Below, piece by piece: positions 7,692 through 15,585 of a stretch of 64,000 nt of DNA. The stretch lies in NCBI RefSeq assembly GCF_003054245.1, contig NZ_QBKR01000012.1:1-64000 (forward strand). Direction: 5' to 3'. The translations under genes and the position numbers were made by a program. Below the pieces are notes generated by a model. The model was given only the letters and a program-made list of their open reading frames with translations, was not told the origin of the DNA and made no database searches. The DNA is from Melghirimyces profundicolus. GTDB lineage: Bacteria; Bacillota; Bacilli; Thermoactinomycetales; DSM-45169. Every line of letters starts with the position of its first letter. The stretch's first letter is position 1.

Positions 7692-8891
7692 TTGAAAGAA
7701 CGACTTTGGACCAGGGATTTTATTCTGCTGGGATGGGTTAATTTACTGATGTTCGGCAGCTTTTTCTTTCTGTTGCCCACCTTGCCCCTCTATGTGACGG
7801 AGGAATTGGGCGGGAGAGAGAATCAGGTGGGCTTGATCATCGGGGTGTTCGCCATCGCGGCGATCATCGCCCGTCCCTGGACGGGGATGCTCCTCGATCA
7901 ATGGGGCCGCCGGAAGTTGATGCTGGTGTCTCTCGTTCTGTTCGTTTTCGCCACCGCCGGTTACTTCGGCGCGGTCACACTGATCCTGTTGCTGATCCTC
8001 CGCCTGGTGCACGGCGCTATTTTCGGGATGGCCTCCACCGCTTCGGGGACGGTGGCCGCTGATCTGGTGCCGGCTTCCCGTCGCGGGGAAGGATTGGGCT
8101 ATTTCGGAACCTTCATAATCCTGGCGATGGTGGCGGGTCCTTCCGTCGGGTTGAAACTGGCTGACTTCGGATATGGTTACCTCTTTGCCGGAAGTTTGAC
8201 GACCGCCCTTTTGGGGCTTGTCCTGGCCCTTTTCATCCGTTATCCGGGAAACAGCGGCACGGGGAGAGTTGATTTCCGGATCTCCCCAAATCAGTGGAAG
8301 CAGCTGATCGATAAGGGCTCCATTCCCTTCGCCGCCTCCCTGGTCGGATTGGCGGTGATTTTTGGAGGCATCACCTCTTTCATCTCTCTCTACGCCGCGG
8401 AACTGGGAGATCCCGGTTTGGCGGGCGGATATTTCTTCGTCTATGCCCTGGCTCTTGTTTTGGCCCGGGTCGTCGCCGGCAGGGTTCACGACCGTTGGGG
8501 TCCGGATACCGTGGTTTATCCGGGATTGGTTTTTTACGCCGTCGGATTGATCTTTCTCGGTCTGGCGGAGGGGATGTTCCTCTTTTACACCGCTGCCGCA
8601 TTCATCGGTTTGGGCTACGGCAGTATCCAGCCTTCCGTTCAAGCGATCATCATCCAACAGGCGCCGGAAAACCGCAGAGGGGCAGCGACGGCCACCTTCT
8701 TCATGGCGTTGGATCTGGGGATCGGGGCCGGTTCGTTCCTGCTCGGATTCGTCTCCCAATGGCTGGGTTACCGGGGCATGTACCTCTTTTGCCTGTTGTT
8801 CGCCCTTCTCTCTGCAACCCAATATTGGCGGGCGAGAAAGGGCTCTCTGAGAGAGGAAAGGGGAGGCGGGCTGCAGCGGACGGGATCATAA
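7692..8891 (+). CDS. MFS transporter
   Basis: A 399-residue major facilitator superfamily permease with about 12 membrane helices. A motif-A-like loop, DQWGRRKL, lies between helices 2 and 3, with a counterpart VHDRWGPDTV in the second half. The substrate cannot be told; drug/proton antiport is the common role of such stand-alone proteins. The TTG at 7692 is chosen because GAGGGGGAGG (7678-7687) lies 4 nt upstream; extending to an ATG at 7617 would begin inside a tandem repeat unit. It has its own strong terminator and no operon partner. Confidence 0.85.
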   Translation: MKERLWTRDFILLGWVNLLMFGSFFFLLPTLPLYVTEELGGRENQVGLIIGVFAIAAIIARPWTGMLLDQWGRRKLMLVSLVLFVFATAGYFGAVTLILLLILRLVHGAIFGMASTASGTVAADLVPASRRGEGLGYFGTFIILAMVAGPSVGLKLADFGYGYLFAGSLTTALLGLVLALFIRYPGNSGTGRVDFRISPNQWKQLIDKGSIPFAASLVGLAVIFGGITSFISLYAAELGDPGLAGGYFFVYALALVLARVVAGRVHDRWGPDTVVYPGLVFYAVGLIFLGLAEGMFLFYTAAAFIGLGYGSIQPSVQAIIIQQAPENRRGAATATFFMALDLGIGAGSFLLGFVSQWLGYRGMYLFCLLFALLSATQYWRARKGSLREERGGGLQRTGS

Positions 8892-8930
8892 ACGAACGTC
8901 CGGCCAACGAAGGCCGGACGTTCGTTTTTT
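8891..8930 (+). terminator. Terminator of the MFS gene
   Basis: A 15-bp stem, AACGAACGTCCGGCC with its complement, ends in TTTTTT and overlaps the stop codon. Confidence 0.95.
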
Positions 8931-9309
8931 GAAAACCGTAAAGCGGGATTCCGTGGATTCTTTGCGTGTCCATCTTTGGATTCCTTCATCGGAGGAAAGA
9001 AAGCAATCTTCCGCCATGTGGAAGAAACCGCTCCGTTCCCACCACCCGGGAATTCGGATCCGTTGATGTTCCAAGTGTTCGGGATCCTGAATGCTTTCAA
9101 AACGGCAATCTTACACGAAGGGATTTCCAACCAAGCTGATCGATGGTGTCAACGATCTGGGGAAGCGTTTACCCAAAATAACGATTTGCTGTCCTGCCCA
9201 GTGGAGAATCAGTCTGCAAGGGCGTTCAGGGGCAAAAGCTTCTCTGTGTTGCATCCGAAGGCGTTTTGCCCCTGCCCGCAGCAGGTCCGGAAGGATGGTG
9301 GAGTTTACG
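8931..9309. other. Intergenic region with a repeat fragment
   Basis: Between the MFS terminator and the terminator of the opposing methyltransferase gene. The only recognisable content is the internal repeat fragment at 9159-9285; nothing is seen in 8931-9158. Confidence 0.6.
9159..9285. repeat. Internal fragment of the dispersed element
   Basis: GGGAAGCGTTTACCCAAAAT through CCCGCAGCAGG matches, in reverse orientation, the 430-555 interior of the element before polX. It includes the paired GGGGCAAAAGC / GCGTTTTGCCCC hairpin. Both terminal inverted repeats are missing, so this is a decayed copy. Confidence 0.85.
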
Positions 9310-9330
9310 AAAAAAGCCCGCATTGCGGGC
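9310..9330 (-). terminator. Terminator of the rRNA methyltransferase gene
   Basis: On the minus strand GCCCGC AAT GCGGGC is followed by TTTTTT, immediately after the stop codon. Confidence 0.92.
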
Positions 9331-9331
9331 G

Positions 9332-10711
9332 TTACTTGGGCTCCCACCGGAGCCGCTTGGGATAATGGTTTTTGAGCAATCCGCCGGAGACTTTGCCCCA
9401 GCCGAGGGAAAAGCCGTCGACGGTGACCAGGGTCCACCCTTTTTCCCCATCGGTGGGCAGAGCTTCCCCCCGGAGGTAGCGGTAGAGGTTTTCCTCGCCG
9501 GGGGTGAAGTCGATCCTCCGCCGGACCTGGTCGGGGGTGAGGGCCAGGGCGAGGGCGTGGGAAGGGGCGAAGTGTTTCCGTTTGGCCTGGCCCAGATAAA
9601 GGCCCGGCCGTTCCACCACCAGGCCCTTCAGAGAAGGGAGATTTTCCGGGACCTGATAGAGGTGGTCACCGAAGAGGGTGAAGGGCCCGTGGAAAAAGTC
9701 GCCGGTCAGGGTGTCATCGACGAAGGAGCGGAACACTCTTTGGGCGTCCCCGTGAACCGGAGGAAGCTTTCCCGGCTTCTGCCGGGCGCCTTCCTCCCCT
9801 TCGGTTTTTTCCAGAACCGCGACGAAGTGGCCTTCCCCCCGGAGGTGATGGGGCCATAAGCGGGCCGCTTTTTTCAGGGAGGGATCGGCTTCGGCCCACT
9901 CCGGGCGGGCGGGGGTGAAATGGCCGGAACCGGGGACCTCCCGGGGAACGAAGTGGGGGTGCCGCTCCAAAAACCGGTGGAGCACCCCTTCGTTTTCCCT
10001 GGGATTGAACGTGCAGGTGGAGTAGACCAGCCGACCGCCGGGGCGGAGCATCGGAGCCGCCTCTTCCAGGATGGAGAGCTGTAGATCGGCGGCCGCCTCC
10101 GTCGACCGGGGGCTCCAGCGGTCCCGGGTTTCCGGATCTTTGCGGAACATGCCTTCCCCGGAGCAGGGGGCATCGATCAGAATCCGGTCGAACCAGCCTG
10201 CAAACCGGGTGGAAAGATGCCGGGGATCTTCCCCCAGGATCACGGCGTTTTGGACGCCGCACCGCTCCAGGTTTTCCACCAACGCCTTTCTCCGGTCCCG
10301 GCTGATCTCGTTGGCCACGAGGACGCCCCTCCCTTTCATTTTGGCCGCGATCTGGGTACTCTTGCCGCCGGGAGCGGCACACAAGTCCAACACCGTTTCC
10401 CCCGGTTGCGGATCGAGGGCTTCCGCCGGAGCCATGGCGCTGGGATCCTGGATATAGTAGAGCCCGGCGGCGTGGTAAACGTGTTTTCCCGGACGGTCCG
10501 GTCCGTGTTCGTAGATAAAACCGGTGGGGCACCACGGGATCGGTTCCAGACGAAAAGGAAAACGCCTTCGCCCTTCCTCCAACGGGAGTTTCAGGGTATT
10601 GACGCGAAGTCCCCGGAGGGGTTCCTCCTCGTACGTTCGGATAAAAGCGGGGTATTCTTCCCCGAGAAGGTCTTCCATTTGATTGCGGTATGCTTCGGGA
10701 AGCCGGTCCAT
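9332..10711 (-). CDS. RsmF-type 16S rRNA (cytosine-C5)-methyltransferase
   Basis: SAM-dependent RNA m5C methyltransferase of the NOL1/NOP2/Sun (RsmF/YebU-like) family, 459 residues. It has SAM-binding motif I DLCAAPGGKSTQ, motif IV DAPCSGEGMF with one catalytic Cys, and motif VI YSTCTFNPRENEG with the second Cys. A C-terminal region of about 150 residues resembles the RsmF/PUA-type tail. ATG 10711 is preceded by AAAGGAG with 8 nt spacing; a longer reading from 10798 lacks an RBS. The exact target cytosine (1407 in E. coli RsmF) is not assignable. It is divergent from the selW-like gene, with TGCTACAAT as a likely extended -10. Confidence 0.88.
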   Translation of the reverse strand: MDRLPEAYRNQMEDLLGEEYPAFIRTYEEEPLRGLRVNTLKLPLEEGRRRFPFRLEPIPWCPTGFIYEHGPDRPGKHVYHAAGLYYIQDPSAMAPAEALDPQPGETVLDLCAAPGGKSTQIAAKMKGRGVLVANEISRDRRKALVENLERCGVQNAVILGEDPRHLSTRFAGWFDRILIDAPCSGEGMFRKDPETRDRWSPRSTEAAADLQLSILEEAAPMLRPGGRLVYSTCTFNPRENEGVLHRFLERHPHFVPREVPGSGHFTPARPEWAEADPSLKKAARLWPHHLRGEGHFVAVLEKTEGEEGARQKPGKLPPVHGDAQRVFRSFVDDTLTGDFFHGPFTLFGDHLYQVPENLPSLKGLVVERPGLYLGQAKRKHFAPSHALALALTPDQVRRRIDFTPGEENLYRYLRGEALPTDGEKGWTLVTVDGFSLGWGKVSGGLLKNHYPKRLRWEPK

Positions 10712-10790
10712 CGGTTCACTCCTTTCAATCCGTTCCGGTTGCGGTTCTCCCATTGTAGCAAAAAAGGACCGGCGGGGAAAAAGAGGGTTT

Positions 10791-10820
10791 TTGAACATTT
10801 GGCCCGCGGTTGTTTATAAT
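10791..10820 (+). promoter_or_regulatory. Sigma-A-like promoter of the selW-like gene
   Basis: TTGAAC, 18 bp, TATAAT. Transcription would start near 10827, on top of the AAGGAGG at 10821-10827. If this promoter is the real one, translation is more likely to start at a downstream TTG (10854). Confidence 0.5.
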
Positions 10821-10832
10821 AAGGAGGAAAAA

Positions 10833-11105
10833 TTGGATCAAAGGGTGATTCTTTTGGAAAAGAACTACAAAGTCAGCATCGAATTTTGCATGGCCTGAAA
10901 CTACGCACCGCGAGCTGCCCGTGCGGCAGAGGAACTGTTTGGCGAGTACCGCCATCAAATCAGCGAGATGACCCTGATCCCGTCCGGTGGAGGGGTCTTT
11001 GAAGTCACCGTGGACGGAAAGAAGATCTACTCCAAGAAAGAAACCGGGCGTCACGTGGAAGAAGGCGAGTTGCTCCGGTTGATGAAGAAGGTGACGGATG
11101 GATAA
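10833..11105 (+). CDS. SelW/SelT/SelH (Rdx) family protein, probable selenoprotein with in-frame UGA
   Basis: Thioredoxin-fold Rdx-family redox protein. Read through the TGA at 10896-10898 it gives 90 residues with the motif Cys-Met-Ala-Sec after a first beta strand (KVSIEF). NYAPRAARAAEEL and the family signature VFEVTVDGKKIYSKKETGR follow. The UGA falls exactly on the second redox residue of the CxxU/CxxC motif, and the frame stays open with normal codon use to TAA 11103-11105. Directly after the UGA, CUGCC-CGUGC-GGCAG (10914-10928) forms a stem-loop with G in its loop about 22 nt from the UGA, as in bacterial SECIS elements. AAGGAGG precedes TTG 10833 by 5 nt; TTG 10854 is an alternative start. 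selA/selB/selC are not in the window. A nonsense mutation is the alternative. Confidence 0.85.
10899..10932 (+). promoter_or_regulatory. Candidate bacterial SECIS element
   Basis: The hairpin CUGCC / GGCAG with loop CGUGC begins 15 nt 3' of the UGA, inside the coding sequence. A G sits at the second position of the apical loop. This meets the general bacterial SECIS pattern (UGA-to-loop spacing and a loop guanine); the fold is judged by eye. Confidence 0.5.
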
Positions 11106-11144
11106 CCCCTCCGATCCGGGGGAAGACCCCCTCCGGGCATGAAG

Positions 11145-11178
11145 AACCCGGCAGACCACGAAGGTGGGCTGCCGGGTT
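11145..11178 (+). terminator. Terminator of the selW-like gene
   Basis: AACCCGGCAG ... CTGCCGGGTT stem followed by TGTTC; the T-run is short. Confidence 0.75.
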
Positions 11179-11330
11179 TGTTCATATCAGGAGGGGCTTG
11201 TTCCCCGCATGTCAGCCCGCCGTTTGAGACGCCACAAGCCCGAAGGCGTGAGCAGTCTCAACGCACCCACCCACTCATGCTTTTCCGCCTGTCCGGCAAT
11301 ACTGTGACAGACAGGAAGGTGGTGCCATCG

Positions 11331-12818
11331 ATGGCAGACAAGAAGCAAAAACAGGATTGGAAAAACCTCAAATTGGATAAATCCCTGGAGAAAAACACCG
11401 AGATCCTGGATGAAGTGCTCGGAGTGAAAAAGAGTTTTGACATCGTCAAAAGGGATTTGAATTACGCCGGCAAAAAGTTTGCCCTGTATTTTGTGGACGG
11501 GTTTGCAAAAGACGACATCCTGAACCGGATCATGGAGTATCTCGGCCGGTTGGATCGCGGGGATTTGGCCCCCCAGCCCATCAAAAAGCTCCTGGAAACC
11601 TATGTGGGTTATCTCGAAGTGGAAACGGCGGACAAATTGGAAACGATCGTCACCGGCGTTCTGTCCGGTCCCCTTGCCTTGTTGGTGGACGGGGAACAAG
11701 AGGCTGTCATGATCGATGCCCGGACGTACCCCGCCCGCAACCCGGAGGAACCGGATACGGAGCGGGTGGTCCGCGGCTCACGCGACGGGTTTGTGGAAAC
11801 CTTTATCTTCAATACGGCCCTTACCCGGCGTCGGTTGCGGGACCCCTCCCTGCGGATGGAGTATCATCAGGTGGGGAAACGGTCGAAAACCGACATCGCC
11901 ATCGCTTATCTGGAGGATGTGGCCGATCCGGAACTGGTGGAAACGCTCCGGACTTCCATCAAGAAAATTCAGGCGGACGGACTTCCCATGGCGGAAAAGA
12001 GCCTGGAAGAATACGTGTTCCGAAAAAACTGGAACCCTTACCCCATGGTCCGTTACACGGAACGGCCCGATGTGGCCTCGGTTCATCTCTTGGAGGGACA
12101 TGTCCTGATTTATGTGGATACGTCCCCCAGCGTGATGATCACACCCACCACCTTTTTTCACCATGTACAACATGCCGAAGAGTACCGGCAAAAGCCGGCG
12201 GTGGGGGCGGTGTTGCGCTGGGTGCGGTTTATCGCCATGTTTGTGTCCCTGTTTCTGGTTCCCCTGTGGTATCTGGCGGTGGTCCAGCCCGAGTTGTTGC
12301 CGAAGGCGCTGGAATTCATCGGGCCGAAAAAACCGGGTGAGATTCCTCTTTTCCTGGAGATGGTCATCGCGGAAGTCGGAGTGGAGATTCTCCGGATGGC
12401 CTCCATTCATACACCTTCCCCGCTGGCCACGGCCCTGGGTTTGATCGCCGCCATCCTGCTCGGGGAGATGGCGGTCCAGGCGGGGCTGTTCACTCCCGAG
12501 GTGATTCTCTATGTCGCGACCGCGGCGATCGGAACCTATGCCACCCCCAGCTATGAACTGGGGTTGGCCAATCGGATCACAAGGATGATTCTGCTGACGT
12601 TGACCGCCCTGTTCCAGGTTTGGGGATTGGTGTTGGGCGTGATCGCCTGGTTCATCCTGCTCGCCACCACGCGCTCCCTGAACGTTCCCTATCTGTGGCC
12701 TTTGATCCCCTTCAACGCCAAAGCGTTGCTGGACGTTCTTGTGCGCTCTCCCATGCCGATCAAAAGCAAACGTCCCCAGGTTTTGTCCCCGGGGGATCCC
12801 GACCGGCAACAGGGGTGA
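11331..12818 (+). CDS. spoVAF: SpoVAF-like GerA-family spore membrane protein
   Basis: A 495-residue GerA-family protein. The soluble N-terminal half (1-300) has the conserved LDKSLEKNTEILDEVLG and FVDGFAKDDIL region. The C-terminal half has four to six membrane helices (about 305-475) and the TPSPLATALGLIAAILLGEMAV segment. Length, the N-terminal signature and the tail resemble SpoVAF rather than GerAA. SpoVAF acts in the inner spore membrane during germination. In B. subtilis it belongs to the spoVA operon; here it stands alone. AGGAAGGTGG lies 8 nt before ATG 11331; a longer reading from 11139 starts inside the preceding terminator. An inverted repeat (TTGAGACGCC / GGCG...GTCTCAA, about 11224-11261) lies in its leader. 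Confidence 0.8.
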   Translation: MADKKQKQDWKNLKLDKSLEKNTEILDEVLGVKKSFDIVKRDLNYAGKKFALYFVDGFAKDDILNRIMEYLGRLDRGDLAPQPIKKLLETYVGYLEVETADKLETIVTGVLSGPLALLVDGEQEAVMIDARTYPARNPEEPDTERVVRGSRDGFVETFIFNTALTRRRLRDPSLRMEYHQVGKRSKTDIAIAYLEDVADPELVETLRTSIKKIQADGLPMAEKSLEEYVFRKNWNPYPMVRYTERPDVASVHLLEGHVLIYVDTSPSVMITPTTFFHHVQHAEEYRQKPAVGAVLRWVRFIAMFVSLFLVPLWYLAVVQPELLPKALEFIGPKKPGEIPLFLEMVIAEVGVEILRMASIHTPSPLATALGLIAAILLGEMAVQAGLFTPEVILYVATAAIGTYATPSYELGLANRITRMILLTLTALFQVWGLVLGVIAWFILLATTRSLNVPYLWPLIPFNAKALLDVLVRSPMPIKSKRPQVLSPGDPDRQQG

Positions 12819-12838
12819 AAGGAAACCTCGTAAGTCGA

Positions 12839-12875
12839 TTGCGTCGGTCCAACCAAAGGCCGACGCAATTTTTTC
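12839..12875 (+). terminator. Terminator of spoVAF
   Basis: TTGCGTCGG ... CCGACGCAA stem followed by TTTTTT. Confidence 0.93.
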
Positions 12876-12961
12876 GGCAACAAGGTTCAAAAGCCGACGA
12901 AAGTTCGGTAAAATGAAAAAAAGTCAAACTGACCTGAAATTATATTTTTTCGCGCTGATTA

Positions 12962-12979
12962 TGAATGACCATTCATTCA
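12962..12979. promoter_or_regulatory. FadR operator upstream of lcfA
   Basis: TGAATGACCATTCATTCA is an 18-bp inverted repeat TGAATGA-N4-TCATTCA. It matches the known B. subtilis FadR box (TGAATGAnTAnTCATTCA) in both arms. It lies 22 bp before the lcfA start, where the TetR-type FadR would repress until long-chain acyl-CoA binds. Confidence 0.88.
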
Positions 12980-13000
12980 TGACAGGGAGGGGACGAAGTC

Positions 13001-14704
13001 ATGACTGTGAAGGAGAAAGTTTGGAAGCGCTTTTATCCCGATGAAATTCCGCAAACATTGGAGTACCCGGACAAGCCCCTGCCGCATTTTTTGGAGGAAG
13101 CGGCGAAGGATTATCCGGACCGGGAAGCGGTCCATTTCATGGGAAAACGGTTGTCCTACCGGCAACTGTTGAAGGATGTGTACCGGTTGGCCCGGGCACT
13201 GAAAAAGCGGGGCGTCCGCCGGGGGGACCGGGTTTCCCTGATGCTGGCCAATTCGCCCCAGTCGGTGATCTCGTACTATGCTGTCCTGATGATCGGGGGA
13301 GTGGTGGTCCAGACCAACCCGATGTACAAAGATCGGGAGTTGGAACATCAGTTACGGGATTCCGGGGCGGAGACGGTGATCTGTTTGGATTTGGTCTATC
13401 CCCAGCTGGAGAAAGTCCGTTCCCGGACTCCGGTCAAGCGGGTGATTGTCACGGGCATCAAGGATTACCTGCCGTTCCCCAAAAACTGGCTCTACCCGTT
13501 GAAGCTGAAAAAAGAAGGGGTTCAGGTGGAGGTCCCTTACGGGGAAGGCATTGACGCCTTTTCCGAGTTGCTGAAAAAATCAAGTCCCCAACCGGTCGAA
13601 ACTGAAATCGCTTCCATGGATGACCTCGCCCTGCTGCAATATACCGGCGGTACGACGGGCTTGGCCAAAGGAGCGATGCTGACCCACCGCAACACGGTGG
13701 TCAATGTGGTTCAGTGCAGCGCCTGGCTCCATAAGGCGGAACGGGGGAAGGAAAAGGTCCTGGGCCTGGTGCCGTTTTTTCATGTGTACGGCATGACGGT
13801 GGTCATGAACTTCTCCATATACATGGGGGCCACCATGATTCTGCTCCCCCGTTTCAATGCCGAAGACACCCTGAAGGCGATCGACAAAGAGCGACCCACG
13901 CTGTTTCCGGGGGCCCCCACGATCTATGTCGCCCTGATCAACCATCCTGACACGGCGAAATACGATCTCTCTTCCATCGAAGCCTGCATCAGCGGCTCGG
14001 CTCCGTTGCCCCTGATGGTCCAGGAGAAATTCGAAAAAATGACCGGGGGCCGGCTGGTGGAGGGGTATGGCCTGACGGAGAGCTCTCCGGTCACGCACGC
14101 CAACCCCATCTGGGGAAAGCGGAAAAACGGCAGTATCGGTTTGCCGTGGCCGGACACTGACTGCCGGATCGTCAACCCCGACACCGGGGAAGAACAGCCC
14201 CCGGGGGAGCCGGGGTTGCTGCAGGTCCGGGGTCCCCAGGTGATGAAGGGATACTGGAACCGGGATGAGGAAACCGCCAAGGCCCTGAAGGACGGGTGGC
14301 TCAACACCGGTGACATCGCCACGACGGATGACGAGGGTTATTTCTATATCATGGACCGGCAAAAGGACATGATTATCGCCGGCGGTTTCAACATTTACCC
14401 CCGGGAGGTGGAAGAGGTCCTCTACGATCACCCCCGGGTGCAGGAAGCGGCGGTGATCGGTGTCCCGGATCCCTACCGGGGGGAGAACGTCAAGGCCTTC
14501 ATCGTTCCGAAGCCGGGAGAATCCCTCACAGAAAAGGAAATGGACCGGTATTGCCGGGAGAAACTGGCCAACTACAAGGTACCCCGGTTGTATGAGTTTC
14601 GGGAAGAGTTACCGAAAACCACCGTGGGGAAAATCCTGAAGCGGGTTCTGGCGGAAGAGGAGAAAAAGGGGAAAGCGGAGGCGAAAGTCCCCTTGGAGGG
14701 GTGA
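13001..14704 (+). CDS. lcfA: Long-chain-fatty-acid--CoA ligase
   Basis: Activates long-chain fatty acids with ATP and CoA at the membrane, the first step of beta-oxidation. The 567-residue ANL-superfamily enzyme has the P-loop-like YTGGTTGLAKGAML (about residues 210-223), VEGYGLTESSP, the LNTGDIA and YFYIMDRQKDMI motifs, and the C-terminal lysine in PKTTVGKILKR. GGGAGGGG lies 8 nt before the ATG. The gene heads the lcfA-fadR-etfB-etfA cluster, in B. subtilis order, and carries a FadR operator in its promoter region. Confidence 0.95.
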   Translation: MTVKEKVWKRFYPDEIPQTLEYPDKPLPHFLEEAAKDYPDREAVHFMGKRLSYRQLLKDVYRLARALKKRGVRRGDRVSLMLANSPQSVISYYAVLMIGGVVVQTNPMYKDRELEHQLRDSGAETVICLDLVYPQLEKVRSRTPVKRVIVTGIKDYLPFPKNWLYPLKLKKEGVQVEVPYGEGIDAFSELLKKSSPQPVETEIASMDDLALLQYTGGTTGLAKGAMLTHRNTVVNVVQCSAWLHKAERGKEKVLGLVPFFHVYGMTVVMNFSIYMGATMILLPRFNAEDTLKAIDKERPTLFPGAPTIYVALINHPDTAKYDLSSIEACISGSAPLPLMVQEKFEKMTGGRLVEGYGLTESSPVTHANPIWGKRKNGSIGLPWPDTDCRIVNPDTGEEQPPGEPGLLQVRGPQVMKGYWNRDEETAKALKDGWLNTGDIATTDDEGYFYIMDRQKDMIIAGGFNIYPREVEEVLYDHPRVQEAAVIGVPDPYRGENVKAFIVPKPGESLTEKEMDRYCREKLANYKVPRLYEFREELPKTTVGKILKRVLAEEEKKGKAEAKVPLEG

Positions 14705-14712
14705 ACCTGATC

Positions 14713-14742
14713 CGGAACGCGGCCCTTCCGGTCGCGTTTCCT
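14713..14742 (+). terminator. Probable terminator of lcfA
   Basis: GGAACGCG-GCC / GGT-CGCGTTTCC stem followed by TTGATTTT; a modest T-run. It separates lcfA from fadR, which has its own promoter. Confidence 0.6.
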
Positions 14743-14839
14743 TGATTTTCTCCTTTTGTTTTGTCCAAGTGGGATCGATCCTTTATAATGGTGAATGGAT
14801 GCGTTTTCAAATCCTTGGCCTTTTCTACGGGACGGAAAG

Positions 14840-14869
14840 TTGACAGGATGGGGAACGATCGAATACACT
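14840..14869 (+). promoter_or_regulatory. Promoter of fadR-etfBA
   Basis: TTGACA (14840-14845), 18 bp, TACACT (14864-14869). The predicted start falls next to the FadR operator at 14876. A second possible promoter, TTGTCC-17-TATAAT, lies upstream at 14761-14789. Confidence 0.65.
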
Positions 14870-14875
14870 GATTAT

Positions 14876-14893
14876 TGAATGAACAGTCATTCA
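14876..14893. promoter_or_regulatory. FadR operator upstream of fadR
   Basis: TGAATGAACAGTCATTCA has the same TGAATGA-N4-TCATTCA arms as the lcfA operator. It covers the predicted transcription start and predicts autorepression of fadR-etfB-etfA. Confidence 0.88.
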
Positions 14894-14926
14894 TTCGGGT
14901 ATCTGATCAGAGAAGGGAAGCAGACC

Positions 14927-15511
14927 ATGGCAAAGCGTACCGGAGAGAAATATGAAGCGATCATCGATGCGGCCATCCGGGTTATCGCCCAATACGGTTA
15001 CCATCAGGCTCAGGTGTCCAAGATCGCCCGTGAGGCCAATGTGGCTGACGGCACCATCTACCTGTATTTTGAGAATAAAGACGATGTGCTCATATCGCTT
15101 TTCAATGAAAAGATGGGTGCCTTTATCTCGGATGTGGAGAAAACCCTGTCGGAAGTCCCGTCTCCGGTTGACCAGCTGCGGGAACTGATCCGCCTTCACT
15201 TTGAATACCTGGAAGCCGACCATCAGCTGGCGATTGTCACCCAGATCGAGTTGCGCCAATCCAATCCGGTGGTCCGCAAGGAGATCGGACTGATCCTGAA
15301 GCGCTATCTGAAGGTCATCGACCGGGTGATCCAGGCGGGAGTCGAGCAGGGAGTGTTCCGGGAGGATTTCGATGTAATCACCGCCCGGAGGATGATTTTC
15401 GGGACCATCGACGAAACGGTGACATCCTGGATCATGAAAGACTGCAAATACAGCCTGATGGACCAGGTGAACCCCATCCTGGACCTGTTCCTGAAAGGAT
15501 TCCGCCGCTGA
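14927..15511 (+). CDS. fadR: TetR-family fatty acid degradation regulator FadR
   Basis: A 194-residue TetR repressor, the same length as B. subtilis FadR (YsiA). The N-terminal helix-turn-helix (residues about 25-45) contains VSKIAREANVADGTIYLYF. The C-terminal ligand-binding domain would accept long-chain acyl-CoA. It sits between lcfA and etfBA, and two TGAATGA-N4-TCATTCA operators flank its locus. The start at ATG 14927 follows GAAGGGAAG; an upstream GTG at 14879 would place translation over the operator and is rejected. Confidence 0.95.
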   Translation: MAKRTGEKYEAIIDAAIRVIAQYGYHQAQVSKIAREANVADGTIYLYFENKDDVLISLFNEKMGAFISDVEKTLSEVPSPVDQLRELIRLHFEYLEADHQLAIVTQIELRQSNPVVRKEIGLILKRYLKVIDRVIQAGVEQGVFREDFDVITARRMIFGTIDETVTSWIMKDCKYSLMDQVNPILDLFLKGFRR

Positions 15512-15585
15512 CCCGGGGCCCGCGGGGCCTTTCATCGGCCGGAGCCCGGGGCGAGATAGACGAAGGATGAAGGAGGAACCGGTAA

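Noticed and set aside
10683-10898. 71-codon ORF ending at TGA 10898
   Set aside because: Its first half lies over the divergent promoter region and the start of the methyltransferase gene. The real gene starts at 10833 (or 10854) and reads through the TGA.
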